57,878 bases of DNA from positions 1 to 57,878 of the forward strand of contig JAAELL010000032.1 in the NCBI GenBank assembly GCA_024226735.1, read 5' to 3'. Origin of the DNA: a bacterium (lineage in GTDB: Bacteria; Planctomycetota; UBA1135; GCA-002686595). Position numbers and translations under genes: made by a program. A model generated the notes under the pieces. The model did not search any database. It was not told where the DNA came from and saw nothing but the letters and a program-made list of their open reading frames with translations. Shown in pieces: positions 42,777 through 52,176 of this stretch. How positions within the stretch are numbered: position 1 is the stretch's first letter; each line of letters begins with the position of its first letter.

Positions 42777-43445
42777 ATGCAAGAACTGTTGAACTGCATC
42801 GAGCTCGAGCCCCCCGGCACCGCCGACGCCAGCGTGATCTGGATGCACGGCCTGGGTGCTGACGCGAGCGACTTTCCGCCGGTCGTACCGATGCTGGGCC
42901 TCCCCGCGGACCACGGCGTGCGTTTCGTGTTCCCGAACGCACCGCGCATCCCGGTGACGGTCAATGGCGGAATGGTGATGCCGGCCTGGTACGACATCCT
43001 CGCGCTCGACTTCGACCGTCGCGTCGATGAGGAGGGCGTGCGCCGCTCGGCCGCGCAGGTCACGGCCCTGATCGAGCGCGAGCGCGAGCGCGGCGTCACC
43101 GCGAACCGCATCGTCGTCGCGGGCTTCAGCCAAGGCGGCGCGATCGCCTACCACGTCGGACTACGCCACCCCGAACGCCTGGCCGGCATCCTCGCGCTCT
43201 CGACGTACATCGCGTGCGACGGCGACCTCCAGAACGAGCGCAGCACCGAGAATGCGGACATCCCCATCTTCCACGGTCATGGAACGATGGACCCCATGGT
43301 CGTGCTCGGCATGGGCGTGGCGGCGCGCGAGAAGCTCACCGGGCTCGGGTACGAGATCGAGTGGCACGAGTACCCGATGCAGCATCAGGTGTGCGCCGAG
43401 GAGATCGAGGACGCCGGCCGTTTCCTCGCGAGTGTGCTCGGCTGA
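42777..43445 (+). CDS. Carboxylesterase/lysophospholipase-type alpha/beta hydrolase
   Basis: This is a 222-residue serine hydrolase of the Abhydrolase_2 family. VIWMHGLGADASDF forms the oxyanion region. VAGFSQGGAIAYH gives nucleophile Ser118, GHGTMDPMV gives Asp172 and PMQHQVCAEEI gives His203. FPNAPRIPVTVNGG and MPAWYDI are family hallmarks. Length and motifs match EstB-like esterases acting on short esters, thioesters or lysolipids. There is no signal peptide. It lies 27 bases downstream of the ketosynthase, so it may release or trim acyl products. It is convergent with the next gene. Confidence 0.93.
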   Translation: MQELLNCIELEPPGTADASVIWMHGLGADASDFPPVVPMLGLPADHGVRFVFPNAPRIPVTVNGGMVMPAWYDILALDFDRRVDEEGVRRSAAQVTALIERERERGVTANRIVVAGFSQGGAIAYHVGLRHPERLAGILALSTYIACDGDLQNERSTENADIPIFHGHGTMDPMVVLGMGVAAREKLTGLGYEIEWHEYPMQHQVCAEEIEDAGRFLASVLG

Positions 43446-43469
43446 TCGGCCGAGCGTCCATGGGGGCAT

Positions 43470-45899
43470 CTACGGCAGCTGCGTCACCGTCACGTTGCCG
43501 AAGTGTGCATCGACGTGGTGCGCGACCAGCAGCAACGAGCCATCGGGGTGATCGGCGATCGCGGTCGTCGTGTAGTCGTAGCTCCACCCCGCCGGCTCGG
43601 CCTGGCCCAGCTGCCACAGCTTCATGCGGTAGCGCGTCCCGCCGGCGGGTTGGGTCTCGCAGCGCAGCTTGTAGAGGTACGTCACGCCGAGCTGCACCTG
43701 CCCGCCCGAGAGCGGGACGATCGTCTCGTTCTCGTTGACCCACAGCTCCCAACGCTCGGTGTTGTCGAACCAGCGGTAGAAGAAGCCACCTCCGAGCGGG
43801 TAGATGTCGTGCGTGGGCTGAGAGTAGGGGCCGCCCTGCGTGTGCCCGCTCCAGCGCATCACGAAACCGAAGGCGTAGGACTGCGTGCCCGTCGTGTAGC
43901 CCTGCGGGTCGAACGAGAGAACCGTCACCGGCACCGTGACCTCGTAGTTCTCCCACGCGTCGGCCCCGTCGGCCTCGCCGATCGTGACGAGCCGGTCGTA
44001 GCCGAAGGCCCCGGCGTCTTGGCGCAGCCCCGGGCCGAGGGTCGGGTGGTCGTCGACGTACCACTTGCCGTCGACGACCTGGCACGCGGACTGCAGGTCC
44101 CCGGCCTGGTTCGTGAGCACGTCCGACCAGTCCAGGACGAAGGGTGAGGGGTTCCAGGTGACGCCCGGCGCGTAGTCGACATAGATCGTCCTGTAGACGA
44201 TGTGGTTCTCGTCGTCCTGCGCGACGAGCTCGAGCTCGTTGCGGTGCACGCCAGCGATCAGGGGAGCGCTCGTCAGGTTGCCGACGTACAGCTCGACGTT
44301 GAAGTCGCCCTCGTTCGCGAGTCGCCACGGGGCGTAGCTGACGGTACGGTCGTCCCCCAGCGCGAGCTGGGTCCACGACCCGCCGTTCAACCTGTAGTGC
44401 AGCGTGACCGTGTCGACGATGCGCGCCTCATCGCCGTCGGTGAGGTTGCCGATCACGTTGACCTGTGCCTGCGGGTTGCCGAGCTGGCCGAAGCGCTGCA
44501 CGTTCTCGCCACTGGGAAGCTCGGAGCCGTACCACAGCGCGATCGCCGGAAAACCGTCTACGCCGTCGGGGTACGTACGCTCAGTCAGGTCGCCGCTCCA
44601 CACCGTGTTGCCCGCGGCATCCTCGGAGCGGATGCGGAAGTGATACTCGGTGTCGTCGTCGAGGTCGGTCAGGTCGAGCTGGTGGTTGTGCGCAGCGCTC
44701 AAGAGGTCGATGCTGCCGCCCGCGTAGGTCGTGTCCAGCCCGTACTGCACGGTTGCGGTCGCGAGCTCGTCCGTCCACCACGCGATGCGGATCGACGAGT
44801 CGTCGAGCGGCTCCGACTCGATGCGGTACTGGCTCGGCGCTGTCGTGTCCGTCGGTGAGCCACCGTCCTCGGGTGAGATCGGGGCAAAGACGTCCATGAA
44901 GTAGTCGGCACGCATCGTGTGACCGGGCGCGGGTGACCCGCCCGAAGCGGCGAAGAGGCCGACGCGCGCGACGGCGATGTCGAAGGTGAACGTCGCCGCC
45001 GTCGTCCAGACGACGCCGTCGAACGAGTACAGCTGGATCCAGTTGTCGTCACTGCGGACGACGCGCATGTAGAGGGGGTTGCCGTCGAGCCAGGTCCCGA
45101 AGACGACCGGCTGCGAGAACACGTCGACGAGCGAGCCGTCCTCGAACGAGGCAGCAAACGCCTCCACGTTGCCAGAGTTGAAGATGAAGTCGAAGCGCAC
45201 GAAGTCGTCGTCGTCCTCCTCGAAGACGATGCCGCTGCCCGTCCCCTCGGCGTCCAGCGCGTTCGTGAACTTCGCCTCGACCGACATGTGGGTGTCGACG
45301 ACCGCCTGCGTGATGTGCGCGGCCTCGTTGTCTTCCCAGGGGTTGTAGGGCGTGCCCGCCGGGACCTCGATCTCCACCTGCCCGTCTCCGGTCCCGGCCC
45401 CCACGATGCGCACGCTCGCCCCCCCCACGGGGTCGGAGAACTGCCACAGCGCAAGATCGAGGTTCGCGGAGGAGAAGTCGTCCGACGTCGTCGCTCCGGG
45501 TGCTCCGAGCGGGTCGGTGCGGAACGTGAAATCGGATGAGGTCGCACGGTCGCTGCCGCGCGTCGAGCTGACACGGAAGTGGTAGTCGGTCGCCGCCGTC
45601 AGACCCGAGAGCTCGATCGAATGCTGCTTGACCGCATTCGCCTCTTGGATGAGCTCGCCGTACGTGTTCGTCGTCCCGTACTCGACCTCGGAATCGGACA
45701 TGCGATTCGTCGACCAGCTGATCGTGGCGACGGTCTGGCCGACCGCGACTTCGACGCCCGAGATCGACAGCGCCTTCGAGCCACTGTCGCCCGACGAGTC
45801 GCCGCCCGTCGACGGGCAGGCGCCAAACATCGGAAACGCGAGGGCGGCCGCCGCGAGGAGCGCGAGGGTCGTGACGGGGGTCTTCGAGGGGATTCTCAT
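43470..45899 (-). CDS. Fibronectin-III and concanavalin-like domain lipoprotein
   Basis: This is an 809-residue exported lipoprotein. The signal peptide ends FPMFGAC with a lipobox Cys, then a Ser/Gly/Asp linker. Two fibronectin-type III-like domains are visible: VATISWSTNRMSDSEVEYG...TDYHFRV (~50-130) and SIRIAWWTDELATATVQYG...TEYHFRIRSED (~355-440). Between them lies a DUF1349-like sandwich (DDFSSANLDLALWQF, FVRFDFIFNSGNVEAF, WIQLYSFDGVVWTTAATF). The C-terminal ~330 residues add a further beta-rich region (HYRLNGGSWTQLAL, GYDRLVTIGEADGADAWENY). The architecture suggests polysaccharide binding at the cell surface. The start at 45899 is chosen because it precedes the lipoprotein signal. Confidence 0.85.
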   Translation of the reverse strand: MRIPSKTPVTTLALLAAAALAFPMFGACPSTGGDSSGDSGSKALSISGVEVAVGQTVATISWSTNRMSDSEVEYGTTNTYGELIQEANAVKQHSIELSGLTAATDYHFRVSSTRGSDRATSSDFTFRTDPLGAPGATTSDDFSSANLDLALWQFSDPVGGASVRIVGAGTGDGQVEIEVPAGTPYNPWEDNEAAHITQAVVDTHMSVEAKFTNALDAEGTGSGIVFEEDDDDFVRFDFIFNSGNVEAFAASFEDGSLVDVFSQPVVFGTWLDGNPLYMRVVRSDDNWIQLYSFDGVVWTTAATFTFDIAVARVGLFAASGGSPAPGHTMRADYFMDVFAPISPEDGGSPTDTTAPSQYRIESEPLDDSSIRIAWWTDELATATVQYGLDTTYAGGSIDLLSAAHNHQLDLTDLDDDTEYHFRIRSEDAAGNTVWSGDLTERTYPDGVDGFPAIALWYGSELPSGENVQRFGQLGNPQAQVNVIGNLTDGDEARIVDTVTLHYRLNGGSWTQLALGDDRTVSYAPWRLANEGDFNVELYVGNLTSAPLIAGVHRNELELVAQDDENHIVYRTIYVDYAPGVTWNPSPFVLDWSDVLTNQAGDLQSACQVVDGKWYVDDHPTLGPGLRQDAGAFGYDRLVTIGEADGADAWENYEVTVPVTVLSFDPQGYTTGTQSYAFGFVMRWSGHTQGGPYSQPTHDIYPLGGGFFYRWFDNTERWELWVNENETIVPLSGGQVQLGVTYLYKLRCETQPAGGTRYRMKLWQLGQAEPAGWSYDYTTTAIADHPDGSLLLVAHHVDAHFGNVTVTQLP

Positions 45900-46185
45900 G
45901 GTCGGCGTCGGGGGTTGCGTCAACAGGCCCCTATCGACCATGTCGGGTACCGAACCTGGAACGCTTCTCGCGTAGGCACCGCACCGCATCGAGCGCGCGG
46001 GGGGACGGGGGTGGAAGATTCTTCCGGTTTGTCGGCACGACTCCCGAGTCGCAAACGTGGCTGGAGCATCGACTCGGCCCGCGCCCAGCCACCGGAATGC
46101 ACCCGGAGGCGGAGGGTGGCGGCCAACCTCCCTCGGATTCCCGGGCGGAGGCCCCCCAAACCACCATGGCTGGCGCTTCGCGACG

Positions 46186-46413
46186 CCTCCCGGTGAGATC
46201 GAGGTGTACGTCGCCGCCGAAGGGTACCGGCCGGAGCGCCTCGCTGTCGATGCGAAGCCAGGCCCGAACGACTTCGTCGCCGAGCTGGCGGCGGTCACCC
46301 CAGCCTACATCGAGATCGTGCTCGACGGTTTCGACTCTGTCGGCAACGTCGAGGTCGATGTCGCGGCGAACGACACGAAGACGGTCAGCGTCGCGATGGT
46401 CCGCGCGAACTGA
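46186..46413 (+). pseudogene. 3' fragment of a beta-sandwich repeat protein gene
   Basis: About 75 codons end at a TGA at 46411-46413 and read PPGEIEVYVAAEGYRPERLA, then PAYIEIVLDGFDSVGNVEV and ending VSVAMVRAN. It resembles a carboxypeptidase-regulatory or PEGA-like sandwich domain. Upstream in this frame the sequence is Pro/Gly-rich and not protein-like, and no start with a leader is found. It is best read as the surviving 3' end of a deleted gene. A strong hairpin follows at 46433. Confidence 0.5.
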
Positions 46414-46432
46414 GCTCGAAGGCCCGACACAC

Positions 46433-46467
46433 GTCACCGACCGGCGCCATGGGCGCCGGTCGGTGAC
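46433..46467. terminator. 16-bp perfect hairpin
   Basis: GTCACCGACCGGCGCC (46433-46448) is perfectly complementary to 46452-46467 around an ATG loop. It lies 20 bases past the stop of the gene fragment and 22 bases before the stop of the minus-strand remnant, so it may be a bidirectional terminator left from both. Confidence 0.65.
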
Positions 46468-46488
46468 CCCCCTGGAGACTGCGTGCTT

Positions 46489-46730
46489 TCAGTTGAACGG
46501 CACGCCGATTGAGTCCATCCAGTTGCTCGTCGGATGGTCGCGATACCAGGCCTGGAAGAACCGAGTCGTGCCCGGTGCGACGGGCGGGACCGCGGGGAAC
46601 GAACCATCGGTCGGCAGGTGCGAAGCTCCGCTTGCGCGCGACCGTCCGGGAGTGGCCGGCCGCGTCGAACTGAAAGAGCTGATTCTCGGGAACGTGCGCC
46701 GGCTAGCAGGAAACCCGAGCTCGCATGTGA
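46489..46730 (-). pseudogene. Degenerate remnant of the shared C-terminal domain
   Basis: The minus strand reads RFFQAWYRDHPTSNWMDSIG near 46490-46550. This matches the domain's closing consensus W-x-F-Q-x-W-[YF]-R-D-x(n)-S-N-[FW]-[TM]-D, ending VPFN before a TGA at 46489-46491. Further upstream in another frame SSGFLLAG matches the Q-F-G-Y-F-L-A motif. Frames are broken between the two. The rest of the gene is not recognisable. It is probably a relic of a secreted-protein gene. Confidence 0.6.
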
Positions 46731-46857
46731 CCGCCCCCGGGAAAACCACGTTCGCGCCGCCACCGACCCGCGGCGCCACGCCCCGCTCTCTACCAACGCC
46801 CATTTTTTTCGCGCGCCGCACTGGACAGCCCACGACTGCGTGGAATGATGTGCCGCT

Positions 46858-46887
46858 CAGGCATTTCAGAAAAACCTGAAATGCCTG
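46858..46887. promoter_or_regulatory. 12-bp palindrome upstream of the regulator gene, possible operator
   Basis: CAGGCATTTCAG (46858-46869) pairs with CTGAAATGCCTG (46876-46887) around AAAAAC. The site ends 53 bases before the ATG of the GbsR/MarR-type regulator heading the fatty-acid-type operon. It is A/T-rich compared with its surroundings. Dimeric MarR-type proteins bind inverted repeats of this size, so autoregulation is plausible. A leader terminator or attenuator is the alternative. Confidence 0.5.
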
Positions 46888-46940
46888 GCGCCGCCGTACC
46901 ACTCCTAGCCCGCTGGAGCACCCTCACCCCATCCCGCGCC

Positions 46941-47678
46941 ATGCCCGAGGAACCGAAGGACAACGCTCCGACCGTGTTCGAGGGTCTCGACGACCCCCTG
47001 CGCGAGCAGCTGCCGACGTTCGAAGTCTTCTTCAAGACCTTCGGATTCAAGCGCATCCACGGTCGCGTCTGGGGACTGCTCGTCCTCGCCGGTCAGCCGA
47101 TCTCGAGCAAAGAAGTCAGCCAAGATCTCGGCATCTCCTCCGGCGCCGCGAGCACCACACTCAATGAGCTCGCCGAATGGGGCGCGATCAACTCGTGCTT
47201 CGATTCGACGCGCCGCTGCCACCTGCACAGCCCGGTCGGCAACACCTTGAGCATCGTGGCGACGGTCCTGCGCCGGCGCGAGCAGGTGATCTTCAGCCAG
47301 TTCAAGATCGGCGCGACGCGCACGCTGAACTACGTCAAGGAGCGCTACGGGCCCAAGGACCCGCGCACGCTGACGCTGCGTTCGATCATCTCGTCGTGCG
47401 AGATCGCCGAGGCGGTGATGCAGCTGGTCTTCAGCTCGGTGAGCTCGGCGCTCGGCGACTCCGAGAGCGTGCTGTCGAAGGCCGTGCACACCGCGCTGCG
47501 CATCGGCATGGTGCCCGCGAAGATGTTCTCCGGTCCGGTGGACCAGGACCCGGGAAGCGAGCCGGTCAGGGAGATCCCGCGACCGCTCGGGGACGAAGAA
47601 GAAGAAGACGACGACGACGAGGCGCCGCCCTCGCAGGAGCAGACCGTCGAGGCCGGCATCCGGGACCGCAATGGCTGA
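46941..47678 (+). CDS. GbsR/MarR-type winged-helix transcriptional regulator
   Basis: This 245-residue DNA-binding protein has a winged helix-turn-helix at ~residues 35-95: FKRIHGRVWGLLVLAG, then ISSKEVSQDLGISSGAASTT and LNELAEWGAI. These match the GbsR family, which is MarR-related. The middle is helical and probably dimerises. The C-terminal ~35 residues are highly acidic (DEEEEDDDDEAPP). The ketosynthase gene starts eight bases before its stop, so it is the first gene of the operon. The palindrome at 46858-46887 is a likely target. The start at 46941 is chosen because longer frames run through that palindrome. Effector unknown, perhaps an acyl intermediate. Confidence 0.88.
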   Translation: MPEEPKDNAPTVFEGLDDPLREQLPTFEVFFKTFGFKRIHGRVWGLLVLAGQPISSKEVSQDLGISSGAASTTLNELAEWGAINSCFDSTRRCHLHSPVGNTLSIVATVLRRREQVIFSQFKIGATRTLNYVKERYGPKDPRTLTLRSIISSCEIAEAVMQLVFSSVSSALGDSESVLSKAVHTALRIGMVPAKMFSGPVDQDPGSEPVREIPRPLGDEEEEDDDDEAPPSQEQTVEAGIRDRNG

Positions 47679-48954
47679 TCTCGCGCGCGTCGTCATCACG
47701 GGCGTGGGACTCGCCAGCCCGAACGGCTCGAACCTCAGCGAGATGCGCCGCAACCTCCTCGAGGGGGTTTCGGGCGTCGAGCCCTACGAGATCCGGCACG
47801 TCGGCAAGACGTTCGCGGGCGTCTGCCACTTCGATCCCCTGCGCCACCAGACGCGCAAGGCGCTGCGGCGCGGCACGCGCGCGGGCTCGATCGGGATCTA
47901 CTGCGCGAACGAGGCCCTCGGTGACGCGGGGCTCGAGCTCGAATCGTGCGCGGCATCGGGCACGCGAGGGACAGCCACAAAGCTCGACCGCTCGCGCGTC
48001 GGCGTCTACGTCGGGACGACCGAGCACGGCAACGTCGAGACCGAGAACCAGATCCACGAGGTCATGGAGTACGACTTCGACCTCAAGTTCTGGTCGCACC
48101 ACCACAACCCGCGCACGGTCGCGAACAACCCCGCGGGGGAGATCACGCTCAACACCGGAATCACCGGCCCCGCCTACGCGCTCGGCGGCGCGTGCGCGGG
48201 CGGCAACCTCGGGATCATCCAGGGCGTGCAGATGCTGCAGCTCGGTGAGATCGACACGGCGCTCGCGGGCGGTGTCTCCGAGTCGATCCACACGTTCGGC
48301 ATCTTCGCCAGCTTCCGCGCGGAGGGCGCTCTCGGCGACCACGCGGATGCGACTCGAGTCTCGCGCCCGTTCGACAAGAACCGCAACGGCATCGTCGTCT
48401 CGGAGGGCGGTTGCCTGTACACGCTCGAGCGTCTCGAAGACGCCCAGAAGCGCGGCGCGAGGATCTACGGCGAAGTCATTGGGCACCACGTCAACTCCGA
48501 CGCCGCCGACTTCGTGCTGCCGCTGCCCCAGCGCCAGAACGAGTGTATGCGCGCCGCGCTCGACCGTGCGGGCCTCGAGCCTGGCGAGGTCGACCTCGTC
48601 AGCACGCACGCGACGTCGACGCCGCTCGGCGACGTCCAGGAGGTCAGCGCGATGCGCGAGCTCTTCGGCGACGACGCGAGCGTCTGCATCAACAACACCA
48701 AGAGCTACATCGGCCACACGATGGGCGCCGCTGGCGCGCTCGAGCTGGCCGGCAACTTGCCTTCTTTCGACGACGGTTGGGTCCACCCCACCATCAACGT
48801 CGACGAGCTCGACCCCGACTGCGAGCTCCCGGGCCTCGTCCTCAACCAGCCCCGGGAAGTCGGGGACATCGACACCATCCTCAACCTCTCGTTCGGAATG
48901 CTGGGCATCAACTCCGCGGTCGTCGTCAGGCGCGTCCCGGTCCACCAGCACTAG
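47671..48954 (+). CDS. 3-oxoacyl-ACP synthase (KAS I/II type)
   Basis: This 427-residue condensing enzyme extends acyl-ACP with malonyl-ACP. Triad: LGGACAGGNLG (Cys175), VSTHATSTPLGD (His313) and KSYIGHTMGAAG (Lys344, His349). FDKNRNGIVVSEGG matches the family. The 'HATST' in place of 'HGTGT' or 'NGTST' and an insertion around residues 100-150 (KFWSHHHNPRTVANN) set it apart from housekeeping FabF. It overlaps the regulator by eight bases. The acyl carrier protein gene follows after 17 bases. Decarboxylating residues are intact, so it should be active rather than a chain-length factor. Confidence 0.92.
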   Translation: MADLARVVITGVGLASPNGSNLSEMRRNLLEGVSGVEPYEIRHVGKTFAGVCHFDPLRHQTRKALRRGTRAGSIGIYCANEALGDAGLELESCAASGTRGTATKLDRSRVGVYVGTTEHGNVETENQIHEVMEYDFDLKFWSHHHNPRTVANNPAGEITLNTGITGPAYALGGACAGGNLGIIQGVQMLQLGEIDTALAGGVSESIHTFGIFASFRAEGALGDHADATRVSRPFDKNRNGIVVSEGGCLYTLERLEDAQKRGARIYGEVIGHHVNSDAADFVLPLPQRQNECMRAALDRAGLEPGEVDLVSTHATSTPLGDVQEVSAMRELFGDDASVCINNTKSYIGHTMGAAGALELAGNLPSFDDGWVHPTINVDELDPDCELPGLVLNQPREVGDIDTILNLSFGMLGINSAVVVRRVPVHQH

Positions 48955-48971
48955 ACCCGGCCTCTACCCCA

Positions 48972-49241
48972 ATGACAAAAGAAGAGATCGTCTCCGCCAT
49001 CAAGGACATCATCCACACCATTGCTCCCGACGAGGAGCTCGGTGGACTCGACCCGCAGGAGCGCCTGCGCGATCAGATCGAGCTGGATTCGATGGACTTC
49101 CTCGACATCGTGATGGAGCTGCGCAAGCGCTACGGCGTCAACGTGCCCGAGGACGACTACAAGGAGCTCGCCAGCCTCGATAGCTGCGCCAACTACCTGC
49201 ATCCGCTGATGCAGGACAAGGAACTCAAGCTCAGCGTCTGA
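48972..49241 (+). CDS. Acyl carrier protein
   Basis: This is an 89-residue four-helix ACP that carries growing acyl chains on a phosphopantetheine. The attachment site is IELDSMDFLDIV with Ser40 in the D-S-M/L motif. It is acidic, as expected. The ATG at 48972 follows the ketosynthase by 17 bases. The C-terminal tail (QDKELKLSV) is slightly longer than in housekeeping AcpP. Its place inside the operon suggests a dedicated ACP for this pathway. Confidence 0.93.
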   Translation: MTKEEIVSAIKDIIHTIAPDEELGGLDPQERLRDQIELDSMDFLDIVMELRKRYGVNVPEDDYKELASLDSCANYLHPLMQDKELKLSV

Positions 49242-49265
49242 CCGCCGGCGCCTCCCCTCACTGCC

Positions 49266-50669
49266 ATGAGCGCGCCGCAGCGGTTCGATGTCGTCGTCGT
49301 CGGCGCCGGTATGAGTGGACTGGCCGCGGGGATCCGCCTCGCCCAGTTCGATCAGCGCGTGCTCGTGCTCGACCGTCACTATCTCTGGGGCGGCCTGAAC
49401 TCGTTCTACAAGCGCGCGGGCCGGCGCTTCGACGTCGGACTGCACGCGTTGACCAACTACGTCGCGAAGGGCACGCGGCGCCGCCCGCTGACGCAGATCC
49501 TGCGCCAGCTGCGTATCCCGTACGACGCGCTGTGCCTCGGCGAGCAGCTCGGCTCCAAGGTCGCGTTCCCCGGCATCGAGCTGAACTTCACGAATGACTT
49601 CGAGGTGCTGCGCCAAGAAGTCGCCGAGCGCTTCCCTGCGGAGATCGATGGGTTCAACAGGCTGAGCGCGGCGCTCGCCGACTACCCCGACATCATGGCC
49701 GAGGAGTCGGGCGCCACGGCGCGCGCGGTCCTCGCCGACTACGTGACCGATCCGCTGCTCGTCGACATGCTGCTGCTGCCGCTGTGCTTCTACGGCAGCC
49801 CGACGCCGCGCGACATCGAGTGGAATGCCTTCGTCGTGCTCTTCAAGAGCCTGTACGAGGAGGGCTTCGCGCGGCCCAAGGGCGGCGTGCGCACGATCCT
49901 CGACCTCTTGCGCGCGCGCTTCCGCGAGCTCGGCGGCGAGCTGCGCATGCGCAGCGGGGTCGAGCGCATCGAGCACTCCGCGCTCGGCGTCACCGGCCTC
50001 GTGCTGGACGACGGGACGCACGTGCAGACCGAGCGCATCCTGTCCTCGGCGGGCTGGGTCGAGACGATGCGGCTGTGCGGCGGCGACGTCGCGCGCGACT
50101 ACGGCGGCGACGAACGCGTCGGGACGCTGTCCTTCCTCGAGGCGATCTCGGTCCTCGACGTGCGGCCGCGCGAGCTCGGACACGACACGACCATCACGTT
50201 CTTCAACGCAGCCGACGAGCTCATCTACGAGCGTCCGGACGGCGCCGTCGACTTCCGCAGCGGCGTGATCTGCTGCCCCGACAACTACGCCGGCGAGCAG
50301 GAGCTGCCGGACGGCCTCTTCCGCCTGAGCCTCTTGGCCAACCACGACCTCTGGTCGGCGCTGCCCGACGAGGACTACTACGCATTGAAGGACGAGGTGT
50401 GGGACCGCGCGCACGCGCGCATCCTGGACTTCGCTCCGGACGTGCGCCCGCACACCGTCTACAAGGACGTCTTCACGCCGCGCACGATTCGCCACTACAC
50501 CGGCCATGTCGGCGGTGCGATCTACGGTGCACCGAGCAAGTGCCGGCGGGGCGAGACGCCGGTGCCGGGCCTCTTCGTGTGCGGGACCGACCAGGGTTCG
50601 CTCGGGATCGTGGGCACGATGATGTCCGGAATCGCGATCGCCAACTGGCACGTCCTCGCTCCAGCCTAG
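49266..50669 (+). CDS. CrtI-like FAD-dependent oxidoreductase (phytoene desaturase family), first of two
   Basis: This is a 467-residue flavoprotein. [20 protein letters not shown] (10-29) is the Rossmann FAD site, ending in VLVLDRH. The motif [19 protein letters not shown] matches CrtI-type enzymes that bind and oxidise lipophilic chains. [21 protein letters not shown] near the C-terminus closes the FAD site. There is no signal peptide. It begins 24 bases after the ACP gene. Together with the next gene it may desaturate or isomerise acyl chains or ACP-bound intermediates; a carotenoid role is less likely because no crtB or other carotenoid gene is present. Confidence 0.88.
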   Translation: MSAPQRFDVVVVGAGMSGLAAGIRLAQFDQRVLVLDRHYLWGGLNSFYKRAGRRFDVGLHALTNYVAKGTRRRPLTQILRQLRIPYDALCLGEQLGSKVAFPGIELNFTNDFEVLRQEVAERFPAEIDGFNRLSAALADYPDIMAEESGATARAVLADYVTDPLLVDMLLLPLCFYGSPTPRDIEWNAFVVLFKSLYEEGFARPKGGVRTILDLLRARFRELGGELRMRSGVERIEHSALGVTGLVLDDGTHVQTERILSSAGWVETMRLCGGDVARDYGGDERVGTLSFLEAISVLDVRPRELGHDTTITFFNAADELIYERPDGAVDFRSGVICCPDNYAGEQELPDGLFRLSLLANHDLWSALPDEDYYALKDEVWDRAHARILDFAPDVRPHTVYKDVFTPRTIRHYTGHVGGAIYGAPSKCRRGETPVPGLFVCGTDQGSLGIVGTMMSGIAIANWHVLAPA

Positions 50670-50682
50670 TCCCGAACGGTCC

Positions 50683-52176
50683 ATGCAACGCCCGTCCAAG
50701 CACTACTTCCGCGGCAGCCGCGACGGCAAGCGGCCACTGCGGCACGATCCGCTGCGCGGCATCCGCGGGCGCTACGATGTCGTCGTCATCGGCAGCGGCC
50801 TCGGCGGATTGACCGCGGCGAACATTCTCGCCCGCGCGGGCCGTAGCGTGTGCGTGCTGGAGCAGCACTACAACTACGGCGGGATGGCGACGTGGTTCAA
50901 ACGCCGCGGCGGGCACGTGTTCGACATCTCGCTGCATGGATTCCCTATCGGCATGAAGAAGACGTGCCGCAAGTACTGGGGACAGGCGATCGCCGACAAG
51001 ATCGTGCAGCTCGACGGGATCCGGTTCGACAACCCCCAGTTCAGCTTCGACACGCTGTTCACACGCGACGACTTCACGGACAAACTCGTCACGGTCTTCG
51101 GCTGCGAACGCGACACAGTCGTCGCGTTCTACGATGCGCTGCGCCGGATGGACTACTACGACGACGACGGGCGCACGACGGGCGAGCTCTTCGAGGAGTA
51201 CTTCCCGGGCCGCAACGACGTCCACCGCCTGTTGATGGAGCCGATCAGCTACGCGAACGGCTCCTCGCTCGACGACCCGGCGATCAGCTACGGCATCGTG
51301 TTCTCGAACTTCATGTCGAAGGGCGTCTACACGTTCGTCGGAGGAACGGATGGGCTGATCCGCGACATGCGCGCGGAGCTCGCGCGCAACGGCGTCGACC
51401 TGTTCAACAGCGCGCAGGTCGAGCGCATTCTCGTCGACTCCGGCCGCGTGCGCGGTGTCGTGGCCGAGGGGCGCGAGATCGGCGCCGAGGTCGTCCTGTC
51501 CAACGCCAACCTCAAGGTCACGGTCGAGCGCCTGGTCGGCAAGGAGCACTTCAGCGCCGACTACATCACGGGCTTCGAGGGCGTGCGCCTCAACTCGTCC
51601 TCGTGCCAGGTCTACATGGGCCTGCGGGATGGCGAGTCCCTGCCCTGGATCGCCGACCTCTTCTTCACCTCGACGCGCCCCACGTTCGACTCCGAGTCCC
51701 TGTGCGATCTGCACGGCGAGAGCCGCACATTCTCGTTCTACTATCCCAAGGGACGGCCCGAAAAGGGTCCGGAGCACCACCGCCATACGATCGTCAGCTC
51801 GACCAACGCTCGCTACCGGGATTGGGTGGAGATGGACGAGGTGACGTACGAGGCGAACAAGGCGCGCATGATCGAGGAGACGCTCGCCTCGATCGAAGGC
51901 TACGTCCCCGGCGTGCGCGACAAGATCGACCACGTCGAAGCGTCGACGCCGCGTACGTTCCGCTTCTACACGCAACACGCCCAGGGCAGCTCGTTCGGGA
52001 CCAAGTTCGAGGGTCTCCCCTTCAGCATGAACATCTCCAAAGAGATCGAAGGCCTGTACCACGCCGGTTCGGTCGGCATCATCATGTCGGGCTGGCTCGG
52101 CGCGGCGAACTACGGCGCGATCACCGCCAACAAGGTCGATGCACACCTTGCGAACCTGGGGGGGGTGAAGCCGTGA
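50683..52176 (+). CDS. CrtI-like FAD-dependent oxidoreductase (phytoene desaturase family), second of two
   Basis: This is a 497-residue flavoprotein related to the preceding gene. [20 protein letters not shown] (34-53) is the FAD dinucleotide site. [20 protein letters not shown] follows the CrtI pattern. The C-terminal FAD motif is [21 protein letters not shown] ~30-residue basic N-terminal extension ([20 protein letters not shown]) precedes the Rossmann fold. It begins 13 bases after the first oxidoreductase and overlaps fabG by four bases. Two consecutive but diverged copies suggest sequential oxidations or a heterodimer. Confidence 0.88.
   Translation: MQRPSKHYFRGSRDGKRPLRHDPLRGIRGRYDVVVIGSGLGGLTAANILARAGRSVCVLEQHYNYGGMATWFKRRGGHVFDISLHGFPIGMKKTCRKYWGQAIADKIVQLDGIRFDNPQFSFDTLFTRDDFTDKLVTVFGCERDTVVAFYDALRRMDYYDDDGRTTGELFEEYFPGRNDVHRLLMEPISYANGSSLDDPAISYGIVFSNFMSKGVYTFVGGTDGLIRDMRAELARNGVDLFNSAQVERILVDSGRVRGVVAEGREIGAEVVLSNANLKVTVERLVGKEHFSADYITGFEGVRLNSSSCQVYMGLRDGESLPWIADLFFTSTRPTFDSESLCDLHGESRTFSFYYPKGRPEKGPEHHRHTIVSSTNARYRDWVEMDEVTYEANKARMIEETLASIEGYVPGVRDKIDHVEASTPRTFRFYTQHAQGSSFGTKFEGLPFSMNISKEIEGLYHAGSVGIIMSGWLGAANYGAITANKVDAHLANLGGVKP

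Noticed and set aside
47177..49183. 668-codon frame over the regulator, ketosynthase and ACP genes
   Set aside because: Low-complexity Arg/Ser/Thr composition; the other frames carry complete catalytic motifs.
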